From positions 5,720,037 through 5,784,036 of the forward strand of contig NC_021686.1 in NCBI RefSeq assembly GCF_000247815.1: DNA of 64,000 nt, in the 5' to 3' direction. A program made the position numbers and the translations under genes. A model generated the notes under the pieces. The model made no database searches. It was given only the letters and a program-made list of their open reading frames with translations, and was not told where the DNA came from. Source of the stretch: Ficedula albicollis. Taxonomy: Eukaryota; Chordata; Aves; Passeriformes; Muscicapidae. Shown here one piece after another: positions 1-12,931 of this stretch (position 1 is the stretch's first letter; each line of letters starts with the position of its first letter).

Positions 1-2459
1 ATCTCAGGACTGCTGAGTCCCAGAGAAGAGGTGAAACCCCTGAGACCTCTCTTTATGCCCCAGGCAGAGTGGACTTTCATGAGTTCAGGTGCAAAATACA
101 GGCTTGGACTTTGCTTGCCCAGACCCTGTGTGTCCATCCATCCCTCCTAAAAGCTTTTGGCACTGTCAAGCAATTTCACCAGTTTGATAGAGGGATGGTG
201 GCTTAAAGAGGTGGTTCCTACAAGACTCACAGCCACAGATGGGCAGTGAAGTCCCTGCTGCCTGAGGTGAGGAGAGGATGCCATGGAGCCAGGTCTCACT
301 TGATGCTGGAGGGTCCAGGTGGATTTTGTGAGTGCCCCAGGCACAGAGAACGCTCCCACTTAAGTTTGTACCTTCCCAGACCTGAGGGAATTTTGTAGAG
401 CTCCAGTGATGGATGACAGGGCTGTTTCTTGTTCTGGTTATGTGAGTTCCCAAAGACTGCACGGGGTCCAGATGAAATCAGTACAGCCAGGAGGCTTCAC
501 TGGCCAGGGCAGAGGATCCATGGGGGTAATGGATGGGAAAGAAATGCCAGCTCAACAGCAAGAAGGGAGACCTTGGGCAGGAGTGAGGGCAGCAGAGAGA
601 GAAGCACTGGAATATGGCAATGGAATAACTAAAACTGATAGAGAAGAGCACTTATGACTGGGGTCCAAGAGAAGGTGGCTCAAGGCAGGCTCTGAGGTGG
701 AGCAGGGTGTTTATGTCCCAGCAGGAGATGTCAGAAGACAATGAGACACCTTTTCTCTTTCTGTTTCATCACACTTCTCAGGAAGAAACAGAGGGCAAGG
801 CAATGCTGAAATCCTCAGAGGAAGTTGGAAAAGCATTTATTTTCTCCAAATCATGAAAACAAAAAAGAAGAAAGAAGAAAACTGATCTGTTTCTCCTATT
901 GGCATCTTGAATGTCTAGCACTCACCAAACCTTATCTAAGAGGGTGGCTCTTCCTTTACAGCTTTTAGTCCTGTTCACTATCAAAGATTAAATGTTTACA
1001 GACTTGGGCTGGAAACTTGATCAGAAATTGCTGGTGAACCAAAATTAAAATGGGGGAAGCTGAGTAAACATAAACTGACTGTGCTAAGTGTCTGTCTCTG
1101 AAGGGTGATGAAATCTATTTTGGAGATCTCAGCTGTAAGTTTAAGCATCAGGGTAGCTTTAAGTAAGTGAGCTTATTTTACAGGTGTTTTCAAGCAGCCT
1201 GGAAAGGAACAGGAGAATTGTTCATGTTGCTGAAGGTCTCCAGGACAGGACACACTGTCTCTCTCCTGTGCTAGTGTAGGGATATGCCATGAACATGACA
1301 GCACTCAGCTGCTTCCAGCCTGTGGAATAACTGATGGATAACACAAGAGAGGAGTCCCTGTGAGTGGGGTAAGGACTCTGTTACCACTGTCTTTTATATT
1401 TACAGAAACATGACATTCTGAGCAAAGATTGAGGCTCATGTGATAGCTCTTTCTTTCTCTCCGTTAGATTTTCAGTTCTCATTTATTCTTCAGTCTTTAG
1501 AGAGGGATCTGTTTATTTATTAATCAGAACAGCTCAGCTAGTGACAGTAAATTTGATAGCTGTGCCCATGAGATGTCATGGCTATTTATTTCAGGCTGAA
1601 TGATGACAAATGTTTGGATAACAATAATAATAATTAGAGGCACTTAATCCCTTTTTGTTGTAGTAACTGCTCAGGGCTGCATGCTACAGGACGTGAACAA
1701 TTGTTCATACTGCATGAAGCTGAGCTTGGATACCTTTCTGGGTGAACCATATTTATTTTAAGATAATAGAGCTTTTCACTCAGCAATTCCACTGATTATC
1801 TCAAGCATATGCCACATACTGTCATCCCAAAAGGTTAAATCCTAGCTCCTGCTGATTCTTCCCCCAGGGGATGTCAGCATTGAGATGCAATGTTTCAGGA
1901 GAGTCTGCTCCTGAGCAATCCCTGCTTAAATCCCTCTGCAGATCTGGAATATCCAGTTATTATGGGCTCCCAGGGGCCACATCCTGAGACAGCACATGGA
2001 GGTGATGAGGATGTTCAAACGTGTCCATCTACTGAGAAGGAATTTGTGTGGCTTTAGTCCCTCTAAGATGAGAGTGACACTGCTGTTGGAAAGACAGATT
2101 AGTCTTCATCAGTGTGTTGGTTGTAGCAGCATTTGCCTACTAGCAGATCAAAAGATACTATATATTGAACATAATCAAATATCTAATTGCAAATATTCAA
2201 TAAATTAAGACTTTCAGCTCCAGTGCTAGCTTTTATTCCCTAGATTAAAGCCCTAAGATAAAAAAGTTATCCTGCTGGAGAAAAAGTACCATGCTTTTCA
2301 ACACACTATTGAAACCATTCCTTATCTTTCAGTAAAATGTAGTCTACAGAACGCTCCATATTTTTCCTTTCCTCCATTGTAGCACTGACAGGTGGATAAT
2401 GGAAATGTTCTAGACAGTCAGAGTGCTGCTGGAGATGACATATGAGAAGATGAGTGAGC
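1..2459. other. Unassigned non-coding sequence
   Basis: No gene, RNA or repeat family could be recognised. Open frames are short (under 100 codons), start at arbitrary methionines and show no domain, signal peptide or low-complexity bias. The part from about 1490 to 1800 is AT-rich with short TAATAATAAT-like runs. This looks like ordinary avian intergenic or intronic DNA; the two cannot be told apart from sequence alone. Confidence 0.6.
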
Positions 2460-3369
2460 AGCTCTCCTCCTTCATGACAGATCTCCTCTGCAGGACCAAG
2501 AGGCAGATTTAAATTCCCTGCTGAAGGGTCCTGGCCAGGAAAGCTATTTGAGTGTATCTACTGCTCAGTATTCAGCATATCAGCAAAACCCAGATTTTTC
2601 TGTTCATTCTTGAAGAGGGAGAATGGCTGCTCCACACTGCCCTGGGTTTGCAGGTTTGTATCTGTTCAGGGCCAAAGTGACACGAGCACAAACACTGTCC
2701 AGGTTTGTTTTCATGAGTTGTCTGACCACAGGCAGTTCTTTGGTGAAACAATTGCTTTTCAGCTATTTGTCTCAAGTCTCACTTTCAAAATTTGCCTGTT
2801 TTTCCGGAAAAATCACTGCTGGAGTGCATTTGAGGAGGGCCTAGTTTCTAGTTATCTGTGTAACAGCTGAGATCAAAGAACCTTTACATGTGCTCTCTTT
2901 TTAAGCATTACTGGAGCTCTCCTCCTTCATGACAGATCTCCTCTGCAGGACCAAGAGGCAGATTTAAATTCCCTGCTGAAGGGTCCTGGCCAGGAAAGCT
3001 ATTTGAGTGTATCTACTGCTCAGTATTCAGCATATCAGCAAAACCCAGATTTTTCTGTTCATTCTTGAAGAGGGAGAATGGCTGCTCCACACTGCCCTGG
3101 GTTTGCAGGTTTGTATCTGTTCAGGGCCAAAGTGACACGAGCACAAACACTGTCCAGGTTTGTTTTCATGAGTTGTCTGACCACAGGCAGTTCTTTGGTG
3201 AAACAATTGCTTTTCAGCTATTTGTCTCAAGTCTCACTTTCAAAATTTGCCTGTTTTTCCGGAAAAATCACTGCTGGAGTGCATTTGAGGAGGGCCTAGT
3301 TTCTAGTTATCTGTGTAACAGCTGAGATCAAAGAACCTTGACATGTGCTCTCTTTTTAAGCATTACTGG
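2460..3369. repeat. 455-bp perfect-register tandem duplication
   Basis: Bases 2460-2914 are repeated immediately as 2915-3369 with no spacer. By eye the only difference is one base near the end (TTTACATG in copy 1, TTGACATG in copy 2). The block contains no recognisable coding sequence; the small open frames in it are simply duplicated. Near-identity means either a very recent tandem duplication or an assembly overlap that was not collapsed. It is the first of three successive tandem structures leading up to the LTR at 4140. Confidence 0.95.
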
Positions 3370-3574
3370 ATCCAGAGCTGGGCAGGGAGACGTTTGGAGA
3401 ATAGGAGACAGCTCTGGGAAACTGATGCAGTTGATCTAGTGCTGGAAAAGTGTATCCAGAGCTGGGCAGGGAGACGTTTGGAGAACAGGAGACAGCTCTG
3501 GGAAACTGGTGCAGTTGATCTAGTGCTGGAAAAGTGCGGAAACTGATGCAGTTGATCTAGTGCTGGAAAAGTGT
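3370..3574. repeat. 84-bp tandem repeat, 2.4 copies
   Basis: Unit 1 is 3370-3453, unit 2 is 3454-3537, and a 37-bp partial copy of the unit's 3' part occupies 3538-3574. Each full unit starts ATCCAGAGCTGGGCAGGGAG and ends with GCTGGAAAAGTG. Units 1 and 2 differ at only a few positions. The array abuts the end of the 455-bp duplication directly, so unit 1 begins where the second 455-bp copy stops. Confidence 0.93.
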
Positions 3575-3747
3575 TCTCAGGTGTCTTCCCAAGGAGCAAA
3601 ATCTGGCAGCGTGGCTGTTTGCTGCTGCTGGGAAAGCTCCCTGTGTGTCCAGCACAGAGCCCCTGTGCAGCCCTTAATCCATTAACTGATTGTCAAGGTG
3701 AGATTCCCTGTTCAGGGTTGTGAACATGCCTAGAAACACACAACATG

Positions 3748-4032
3748 TTTTTTGTCTAAAAGCTGGGCATAAACCTCTATCCTAAATATGGTTAAAAATG
3801 GCTTAGGAAGTTTTTTCATGTGCTGGCAAGATGCCCTGGGCAGTAGCCTGGCCCAGGCTGTGCTGCTGCCCTGTGTACACAGTCAGAGCGTTTTTTGTCT
3901 AAAAGCTGGGCATAAACCTCTATCCTAAACATGGTTAAAAGTGGCGTAGGAAGTTTTTTCATGTGCTGGCAAGATGCCCTGGGCAGTAGCCTGGCCCAGG
4001 CTGTGCTGCTGCCCTGTGTACACAGTCAGAGC
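3748..4032. repeat. 143-bp tandem duplication
   Basis: Copy 1 is 3748-3890 and copy 2 is 3891-4032 or so, both starting TTTTTTGTCTAAAAGCTGGG and ending CACAGTCAGAGC. Three substitutions are visible around the AACATGG/GGCGTA part, so the copies are about 98% identical. No coding content is recognised. Confidence 0.93.
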
Positions 4033-4134
4033 TGGAGCACTTGCTGGCCTAGCTCTGCTCTCCAGCTTGGCAGAACATCTTCCCTGGGAGCTGTAAGAGG
4101 TTTGCAGAGGCTGCAGAGTTGTGCAGGGAGGTGG

Positions 4135-4139
4135 GGGAC
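4135..4139. repeat. Left target-site duplication (GGGAC)
   Basis: GGGAC directly precedes the TG of the LTR and matches 5776-5780 directly after its terminal CA. Confidence 0.85.
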
Positions 4140-4452
4140 TGTCCTGGTTTGGGGGACAGGTATCTGCCAATAAAGGCAGAAGTTTTCCTTTGAAATAGAG
4201 ACCTTAATTCCACTCCCCCCAATTATAATTGTTTGAATCCAGGACTCTGAGGCAGAGACAAGGGGGTAGGAATAACAGCTCTTTTACTAATATATCTAAC
4301 CGTACTAGCAGAAACAACAGCAGTTGTTAAAATTACCAACAAAACAGAACAGATAACTCGGTTCCAGTCCTTTCTTTAGCTGCAGGCACACGCTCTCCCT
4401 GCTCTCGGTCCCGGTGCTGCAGCCGGAACAAAGCCCAGCGGCTGCAGAGAAG

Positions 4453-5411
<959 letters not shown>

Positions 5412-5414
5412 CGG

Positions 5415-5486
5415 AGGCGGGAGCGGCCCCGCCGGTCTCGGGTGGGGACGGGCTGCAGAGGGCAGCTCCTCGCTCACCGTTTGGGT
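5415..5486. repeat. 72-bp LTR segment, copy right of poly-C
   Basis: Second copy of the segment at 4453-4524, with two substitutions (GGGGACG for GGGAACG, CTGCAG for CTGGAG). It runs on into normal LTR sequence. Confidence 0.9.
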
Positions 5487-5775
5487 TCTGGGGGTCAGCA
5501 GTGTCCGCAGAGGCAGGAGGCTGGAACGGGGAGATGCAGGGCAGCTGACCGCAGAGGCTCTGGCTCTCCTCCCTCCGGCCGCGTGGCTGCAGACGGGGGG
5601 TCCTCCTGCGAGCTCGCAGGAAACACGAGTCTCCCTCCAGGAGCCGCCCCCACCTACCCCCTTTGTCCAGAGACATCATAGGTCCTGGGTGTGACCCAGC
5701 CAGCTCCATCGGCATGACAATGGGAAACATTCTTTAAATTGACACAGTAATAGAAAAAACACTCAACCCCCAACA

Positions 5776-5780
5776 GGGAC
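5776..5780. repeat. Right target-site duplication (GGGAC)
   Basis: This is an exact match to 4135-4139. Together the two sites fix both ends of the solo LTR. Confidence 0.85.
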
Positions 5781-8059
5781 ACAGAGCTCTTGGGGCTGCC
5801 TGCAGGGAGCTGTGCCTGTGCCCTTGAGGCCAGGTGTGCCCATGCACAGTCCCAGGTGTGGGTTGGAAGCAGCTCTGGCACTTGTGTGGCGCTTGTGTAC
5901 ACCTGATTTATCTGACCATGCAGGGCTTTGCTGGGACTGGGGTCACCAGGTCATGTGTTTGTGGTTTTTGCTGCTTCTGTTGGAAAAGCAGAACTGTCGT
6001 GTCTCATTTGGGTAGTGCCTTGCAAGCCTCAAATTGTACATGAAATCCATGGTGAAAAGCAGTTCCAAATTCTGTGCTTGAGTGTATTCTGTGTCCTAGA
6101 AACTGCTAAACCCTTTCATGTAGTGGCAGGAGGGTGGCATATCTGCAGAGAGAGGGAGACTGCTGGTGGTTTAGCAATAGATTAGTTGATGCAAAAAGCT
6201 AAAGCTTCCCTATGTGTTTTAACCTCCTAAAGCCAGTTAAAAGTTGGGATATCTAATCTAAAATGACTGGAACAAATGTTAAGTAGCCTGAAGGCAAGGG
6301 TCAGAATTCAAAACCTCCAGCATGATGCTGTTTCCAAAGAAGATGGGTAAAATCAGATTCCCCAGTGCCAGTAGAACATGCTGTGTAGGAGTGCAAATTG
6401 TGCACCTCACCACAGGGTGGGGTTTTACCTACAACTGATGTGTCCAAGAAAGAGAAATTAGGAGACTTCTAGGTTTTGGGTCCAGTAAATGCTAAGGAAA
6501 TGTGTTTACCTAATGCACCTCTGCTAAAAAAACAGTCCCAATGCTGTTTTTAGCTGTAGACAATGGGATGTGCACAGTTATGATCTGTTAAAACAACACC
6601 CAAAGCAGGATCTTTGATGCCTTCTGATCTATCCTCACCAGGCTGAAAAGGAAAAACCAGCTGCAGCTGGGTGCAGACATTTGTGCAACCTTTCTATCTT
6701 CAGCTTTTGATAGGTTGATTCTGGGGCTTTTAAAAAATGTTGGGGTTATTTTTTATTTGGAGCATCCCCAATTCATCAATTCTGTGTTAGCAGATGGGAA
6801 GGGAATGAGAATTCTGGCTGCACTCTTTTCACCTGGACATTTGGTACCACCCAAGGTTTTGTTCAAATCTAAACTAGGTTAGTCCTGTACCTCCTGAGCA
6901 GACAGGGTGTCTCAGTACAGTAAAGAAGTCTGAACTTCTTATATTTGGTAAGACATGAGCTTGTTGCAATATAAAGTAAAGTTTCATGGGAAGAGCTCGT
7001 GTTCCTTTCCAACCAAATAGGGTCACTTTTCCCTTGTCATGCATAATCCTTTATTATACCAGCAGAATTATGGTACAAAGTCCATTTAATTTCCCACACA
7101 TAATGAAGACAAGCACTCATGACAACTTGTGATGGCTCTTTGGCAAGTAAATATTTAACTTTTGAATTAATATATTTGTTTGTTGTTAGAAGATACAGAA
7201 CTAATTATTCCCTGGGTGTTATAACAAAATTAAAGCAGCACAGCCATAGTGTACTTGTACAATGCATTTTTAATTGCAGCAAGAGAGGGAAAAAGTAGAA
7301 ATTTCATTAGGGAGAGGCAATGTTTTACACTCCTGTGTAAACAGGACAACTCCTGTGATAAAAGCAGATCCCATGTATAGGATGAACTCTATGAAGTATT
7401 TGGGCACAGGAGGTTGAATTTTGTGAAGCCACTCCATGACTTATATCAGCATTTGCAAGAGCTGCAATGAATATTTCCACTTGAATGAAAACGAGTTATC
7501 AAGGATGCAGATGTAGAATTTAATTGAGATATTCTATACACATCATTACAATACACCCAGGTTCTGAAGCATCTAGATGCCAGGATGCTGCATGAGCAGA
7601 ATAGAGTGATATAGCTCTCTGCATCTGCAGAAGGTCTCATGAAATGCAAAATGAATAGCTGAAAGAAATATTCTTACTAGGGGGAAAATGAGGCTTCAAT
7701 GTGTGTCATAAACTTTGCTAACAGAATTTTAAACAAAGATACTGGTTATAGATTTCAACACCACTCCCCCACCAGCAGCAACAAATCTTTCTTCCCTTTC
7801 AGCAAAGTCCTGTTAAAACAACCCCATTCCCCACTAATGCTGACATCCTGATCCTGCTGCTGCACAGGAATGTTCTCAAGGTCATTGGAGTCACTAACAA
7901 CTGATGTCAGCTGGAATTTGGGGTTTAAGAATGTAAACCACCATGGCATGAGGGAGACTGGCTGAATGCACAGAAACCTTAGGAGAAATAGAGTCACTCC
8001 TCTTTTTCATGAAGGCACACAGAATGTGTTACCAAACCTTCTAGGTCCATTGTAAATGA
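5781..8059. other. Unassigned non-coding sequence
   Basis: No gene or repeat family is recognised. The stretch 7080-7240 is AT-rich with TTAATT and TAATTA-type motifs and could be a conserved regulatory element, but nothing in a single sequence can show conservation. Confidence 0.55.
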
Positions 8060-8805
8060 TGGGCAAAAAACCTTGGAAAACTTGAGCAGAAGGGTGACAT
8101 TCAGTGAGGTAAAACACAGCCAGTCCTGCCCTGGGGACACACCATGGGCTGGGAGTGACAGGTCAGGGAGCTCTGCAGAAAGAACCCAGGGGACCTGGGG
8201 CACTGCAGGGGTATTTAAGATGCTGACACCTGCCTGTGTTTTGGGATGTCCAGGTGTGTTCAGGTCAGATCCTTCTCTCCATCCAGCACTTGTGAGGTTG
8301 CAGCTCACAGGTGGAAAACTCTGGGTTTGGTGGAAGCAAGTCCAGCAGAAATTCAATGGGGTGTTCAGGAGAGTGCAGCACATGGTGTGCCAGGAGAGGC
8401 TGTGGGGGCTGGGGTTATTTATCCAGGAGGAGATAAGGGGACATCTAATCACTCTCTACCATTAATGGCAAAGCACTGGAGAGATGATGGATTCAGACTC
8501 TGCCACAGCGTGCTGGAAAATGACAAGGCAGTGGTCATGAATTGCAGCAGAAGGAAGGAAAAAACAAACAGAAAGAATTTCTGTTTGTATATTGAAAAAA
8601 ATCCTCAGAATAAGAGTTATGCAGCACAGGAACCATATTTTTTGGGGAGGCTGTGGGCTCACCATCCTTGAGATTTATCAGAAGAGAATTGGAGCAACAA
8701 TCTCCCTTAGCATAGAAGTTGTCCCAGACTCAAACAGGAGGCTGAACAGGAAAATTTCATAGGTCCCTTCTCACCTCAGTTATCCCCTAATTCTCTGACT
8801 TTATT
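8060..8805 (+). mobile_element. CR1 LINE, degenerate 3' end
   Basis: Several blocks match, in the right order, the end of ORF2 and 3' UTR of avian CR1 as I know it. Near 8287 is GCACTTGTGAGGTTGCAGCT (consensus-like GCACTGGTGAGGCCGCACCT). Near 8393 is GGAGAGGCTGTGGGGGCTGG. Near 8450 is CTCTCTACCA. Near 8659 is CTCACCATCCTTGAG. At 8761-8779 is AGGTCCCTTCTCACCTCAG, the typical pre-terminal CR1 block. CR1 is the dominant avian LINE and inserts mostly as 5'-truncated copies, as here. The copy is old: indels break every frame, and the terminal 8-bp repeats (ATTCTATG type) are reduced to TTATCCCCTAATTCTCTG. The 5' limit is uncertain. The 130-151 aa open frames over this region, on both strands, are chance frames in dead LINE sequence. 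Confidence 0.72.
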
Positions 8806-9378
8806 TCAGGAAGTTGCCAATACCTGTGAAATTTGGTCCTACCACGAAGAAATGGTTGTTAGCATGGCATCCATCCTTCAGTAAATATGCTCCATGTGGA
8901 TATTTATAGTCCTGCCTGCTCCCTTCAGTGAGAACAGGATGTTCTTCCTCCCATAAGCTCTGTACAGCTGCCAGCAGAGACGGTGGAAGCCTTTCCTCCC
9001 CTCACCTGCTGTGGATGTTCACTGGTTTCAGTTCCACAGCCCCTGCAATACCCAAGGATCTGTGTGTTTGAAAGGATCTAATTTAGAAAGAGAGCTGTCT
9101 CTTCTAGGCAATGCTAGTATCCGTGGGTGAGTTTGATTGGCTCGCAGACCATGTGTTGATTTCAGGGACAGGAATAAAAAGAGGAAAAAGCCAGTTTCCA
9201 TCTGCTCATGGAGCTGCTGCTATCCCTGGGGACACACATCTTGCGTCCTGGAGCCTCTCTGACAGTGCTGGGGTCCCAGGCAGATGTGGGGTGACCTGCT
9301 CCCCTCCCTCTCCCTGGTGGTCCCCGTGTCCATCCTGGGGCAGTGCCCAGACCACTTGCTGAGACCCTTCAGAGCCAC
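8806..9378. other. Unassigned non-coding sequence
   Basis: This stretch separates the CR1 3' end from the candidate LTR. A TTTATTTCAG acceptor-like motif ends near 8810, but no convincing exon follows it. Nothing else is recognised. Confidence 0.5.
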
Positions 9379-9662
9379 TGAAACATAAATTGTGCTAAAC
9401 CAGGAAAGAAGGAGTTGAAAAATAGAATACCAAGATTAGAAAAACCAAGATAAAGGTGGGTGGTGAAGTTCTGAACAGCAACCAATCACCGAACCTGAGG
9501 GGCTCGTACAAACTGCATAAACAGCATAAAGGCACCAATCAAAAATGTGTGATCACATGAACCGTGGTCTTAAAATGTATAATTAAAGCTAAAAAGTAAA
9601 CAATAAATCAGCTTCTGCATAATCATATTAATTGACTGTCCAAAAGTCCTGTTTCTCCCTCA
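9379..9662 (+). mobile_element. Probable old solo LTR
   Basis: The segment starts TGAAACATAAATTGTGC and ends TTTCTCCCTCA, with TG...CA termini. Its flanks are GCCAC (9374-9378) and ACCAC (9663-9667), a 5-bp target-site duplication with one mismatch. An AATAAA lies at 9602-9607, about 60 bp before the 3' end, which is the usual place for an LTR poly(A) signal. CCAATCA and CCAATC motifs lie in the putative U3. A 5-bp duplication fits ERVL. With one mismatch and unrecognised family sequence, the call rests on structure alone; it could be coincidence. Confidence 0.45.
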
Positions 9663-11839
9663 ACCACCCCTGGAGCCTGGGGCAGCTGAATCAGCCCTGG
9701 GGGTGAGATAAAAGGGAATTCCTTGGACACCAAAAGCTTCCAACAGATGCACCTGGAATTTGTGAGAACTGTTCCCTGTTGATGAGTCCGGGTACAGAGC
9801 AGCAAGAAATTCTCAGGAAGGCTGGATTTGGATGGGGGTGACTCCTTTTCCCTGCCAGCTGTTTCTCTCTTAGCTGTGTTCTCTCTAATGAAATTGCCCA
9901 TTCAGCACTGGGTTTGTAATTTAAACTGAGTGCTATAGATTAAGAGTTGTTGCTGCTTTATTATTGAAATGAGAGTCATGGGATCAATTTCGCTGTTCCT
10001 GGCTTCATTATTTGCTTAAGACAATAGACTCATCTCTCCAAATTCTATTGCTTTGTGGGTATTTTTAGCTTGGTTATCATAGATATTAACAACAATCAAC
10101 AAAGATTTCTTAGGTGCAAGTGCTTGCTCCTTGGAACACCAGTTTTTTACAGATTTTGTGCTTTTAACTTGTCTTCCTTTTTGGTAGTCAGTCCAATCTG
10201 CTCTCGGAAAAAAGCAACCAACCTGGAACAATAGCAAAAGGAAAATAATCCAACTTACTTTCAAAGACTTCACTGTTTTCTTAGTAGTTTATTTTCAGAA
10301 TTAAAAGCATAGTGAAGGTTATGGCTTCTGTTATACACATAGCTAAATATTCAGGCAATTGGGCCTGTGTAGGTACAATGGGCACTTCAGCTGTTTTGCA
10401 GGGGGGTGGAGTATTTAAAATGGTTCAGAATAAATTAAAAACTTACTTTGACATGAGCTTTCAGTATGGCCTGATTGATTCCAGCTTTCCCTTGCTTAGC
10501 AGAGTACCAAAAGCTAAAGGCAGGTTTGTTGCTCCAATGTTAGTGATCACAGGTCCCAAGGCAGAGGTTAGTGAAGGGAGTTAAAGTTAGGTTCATCCAA
10601 GCTGCATTGGCATAAAAACCTAGTCTCTGGTATTGCCAACAATTTTTTAAAAAAATCTTTCAGTATAACTTCCTAGACTCCTAAATCAGACATTCACCTA
10701 TTGGTGATAATTGGATTAATGTCCCCCAGATTGCTGAGCAGGGGCAGTAAGGGTCAGGGAATGTGCTCTTTGTCCACTGAACGCACAGAGCTTTTGGATC
10801 CTGGCATGAGTTAAAGGTTCTTGGGCAACTTTATGCAGAATATGTAAACAAAGGTCTGTCTCGTGGGTTGAAGGATACCCCAGCAGAGCAAAGAAATCCA
10901 TCTACAGTTTTGTTTACACCACCACTTCCATTTAAAATACAGCAGGAAAAAGTCTTATTAACATTTCTTAAGAGTGACAGTCGGACTACACGGCTTCCTG
11001 CATTTGAATTGCCAGAAAAAAACAATTTTAATACCTAGTTTCATATAAACATGATTATCTTCCAGTCAACATTCAACATTTTACTAACCATTTAGATTAT
11101 TTCTACATACCTTAACCATAATTGCTGAAAACCTCTTAGACTGCTTTCAAACTGCATCTCTCACAAGATAATATTCTGAGATGTTTTTCTTTTTTAAATA
11201 AGCAGAATTATTCTTATGTCACATCATCCTTTCTCCATATTTTTTGCTTTTCTCCTTCTCCCCAAACAGGTAAGACAGTAGGAATGCAGGGCTAATTTTA
11301 TATCCATTTTAACAAATGACAGACTAGTAAAAAACTAGTGGAGAGTGCTGTGGGGGCTCTGTTTTAACATTGCACCTCAAATCTTGTAGGACTTAGGTAG
11401 CTGGATATTCTGCTGCATTCAGGCTGAAGTATTTTGCCCAAAGATGCAAAGAATTATTAACAATTAATACACAAAATAGGGTTCAATGCCACTTCCACTG
11501 GAGTGTGCTTTTAATTGCTTTACTTCTAACTTATTGGTTTGGATTTTGGTGAAAAATTTTGGAAAGGTGAGCTTTGGCATGTGTCCTTGCCAAATGAAGC
11601 CTTCCTGACTGGATTTCTGATGTCCAGAGGTCAGGCACAGGCAGGAGGAAAAAGTGGCCCCATCATTTTGCCTGCAGTAGAGAGGCTCTCTTCTTGAAAA
11701 CAACAACCAAGATTTAATGAGGAGATTTAGCTTTCCTTTGGTAAGACCATGGCTGTAATAGAATTTGCCTGCCAGAATACTCCCATGGCACAGGCAGAAA
11801 TTCCAATATTTCCTTCTTTAACATTATTTGACCAACTAA
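9663..11839. other. Unassigned non-coding sequence
   Basis: Apart from the weak exon candidate at 10016-10222, no feature is recognised. Short open frames on both strands lack domains. Confidence 0.5.
10016..10222 (-). other. Weak candidate terminal exon (minus strand)
   Basis: On the minus strand a pyrimidine-rich tract ending GCTATTGTTCCAG sits at an acceptor position (AG complement at 10223-10224). It is followed by 68 open codons to a TAA at 10016. The frame continues upstream through the acceptor to an ATG with a hydrophobic N-terminus, so the signal-peptide look of the longer frame may only be the translated pyrimidine tract. The peptide matches no family I know, and no partner exon was found. 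It may be a chance frame. Confidence 0.12.
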
Positions 11840-11958
11840 AAATTCAAGCCAAGGATTGCTTGTATTGAAAGAATATAAAAGGAAATTCAAGCCAAGGATT
11901 GCTTGTATTGAAAGAATACAAATGTAAGGATTGCTTGTATTGAAAGAATATAAAAGGT
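11840..11958. repeat. 43-bp tandem repeat, 2.7 copies
   Basis: Copy 1 at 11840-11882 and copy 2 from 11883 share AAATTCAAGCCAAGGATTGC and the following TTGTATTGAAAGAATA. A third, partial copy starts near 11925 and ends in TATAAAAGG like the first. This is a short local slippage-type duplication with no coding content. Confidence 0.9.
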
Positions 11959-12818
11959 TTTTTTCTCAATATCAGAACAAAGAGATGCACACATATCTGT
12001 AGGTGGTATGGAAATGAGTGTTTGCGAGTCTATAACAGCAGGAAATAAATTGCTCCCAAATGATTGTTATTTTTTGTCATGCCAGTTTAGCATATCCCAA
12101 TTATGAGAGATGCTAAAGGAGACTTTTCAAGTAGATGCTTCCAGTGAGACTGTGGAGTTTGCACAAAATAACATCAGACCAGAAAATTGAAAAAATATGT
12201 ATTTTAGTGCTTTCTGGAGCAAGTGCTGCAGTGAGCTAATACTCACCCCACCCGAGGTGGCTCTGCAATTCACACCACCCCCGTAGAGAGTGAGCTTGTA
12301 CCTCCCAAATCTGCTGCAGGCTGTTCCTATCTCCTGATATTTTTTGCCCTTCAGCCTTACCTTGGAGCAGATTAGTAGAAACTTTCAGTGTGTCTCCACT
12401 GTGCATCTCTCCTTTCTTCAGCTGTTTTGTTGTAACCATGACTTGGCTTCTTGAAATAAATATTCTGCAAGTTACTAACCTGTCTTCCATCATCTGAAGG
12501 CAGATTTTTCATCTGAACTCTCTGAGGATGTCTAAAAGGAGTTCCAAAGGTGCTGAGGAGAGAAGGTGTCTCTTTGCACATCACAGAATTTTTGGGAGCA
12601 ACACTAACTCATTCCCACCTTGGTCAAATTAGCATTGACTAAGGAGGTGACAGAAACAAAAGACTTTCTCTTACGGCCATAATTCAAACTCTGACACTCA
12701 CTGATTTGGATAAAAAGCTTTGTTTTTGTATTAAATGCTCTCCTGTAAGAACTCATAGTTCAACAAGGTGAACACTGATTTACACCTCTGAATTCAGTCC
12801 ATGGTTTGAGCTTAAAAC
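11959..12818. other. Unassigned non-coding sequence
   Basis: No gene or repeat family is recognised. Confidence 0.5.
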
Positions 12819-12931
12819 AAATAATTTCTGTACTACTAATTTGATTTCATTTGCCATGAGTACGGACCCCTCGTCAAAATAATTTCTGTACTACTAATTT
12901 GATTTCATCTGCCATGAGTACGGACCCCTCT
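12819..12931. repeat. 58-bp tandem duplication
   Basis: The block containing AATAATTTCTGTACTACTAA through GAGTACGGACCCCTC occurs at about 12819-12876 and again at 12877-12931. One internal substitution is visible (CATTTGCC versus CATCTGCC). It is a direct duplication without spacer. Confidence 0.92.

Noticed and set aside
7994..8671. Open frames of 130-152 codons on both strands
   Set aside because: They lie over the decayed CR1 3' end and do not follow the LINE's reading frame.
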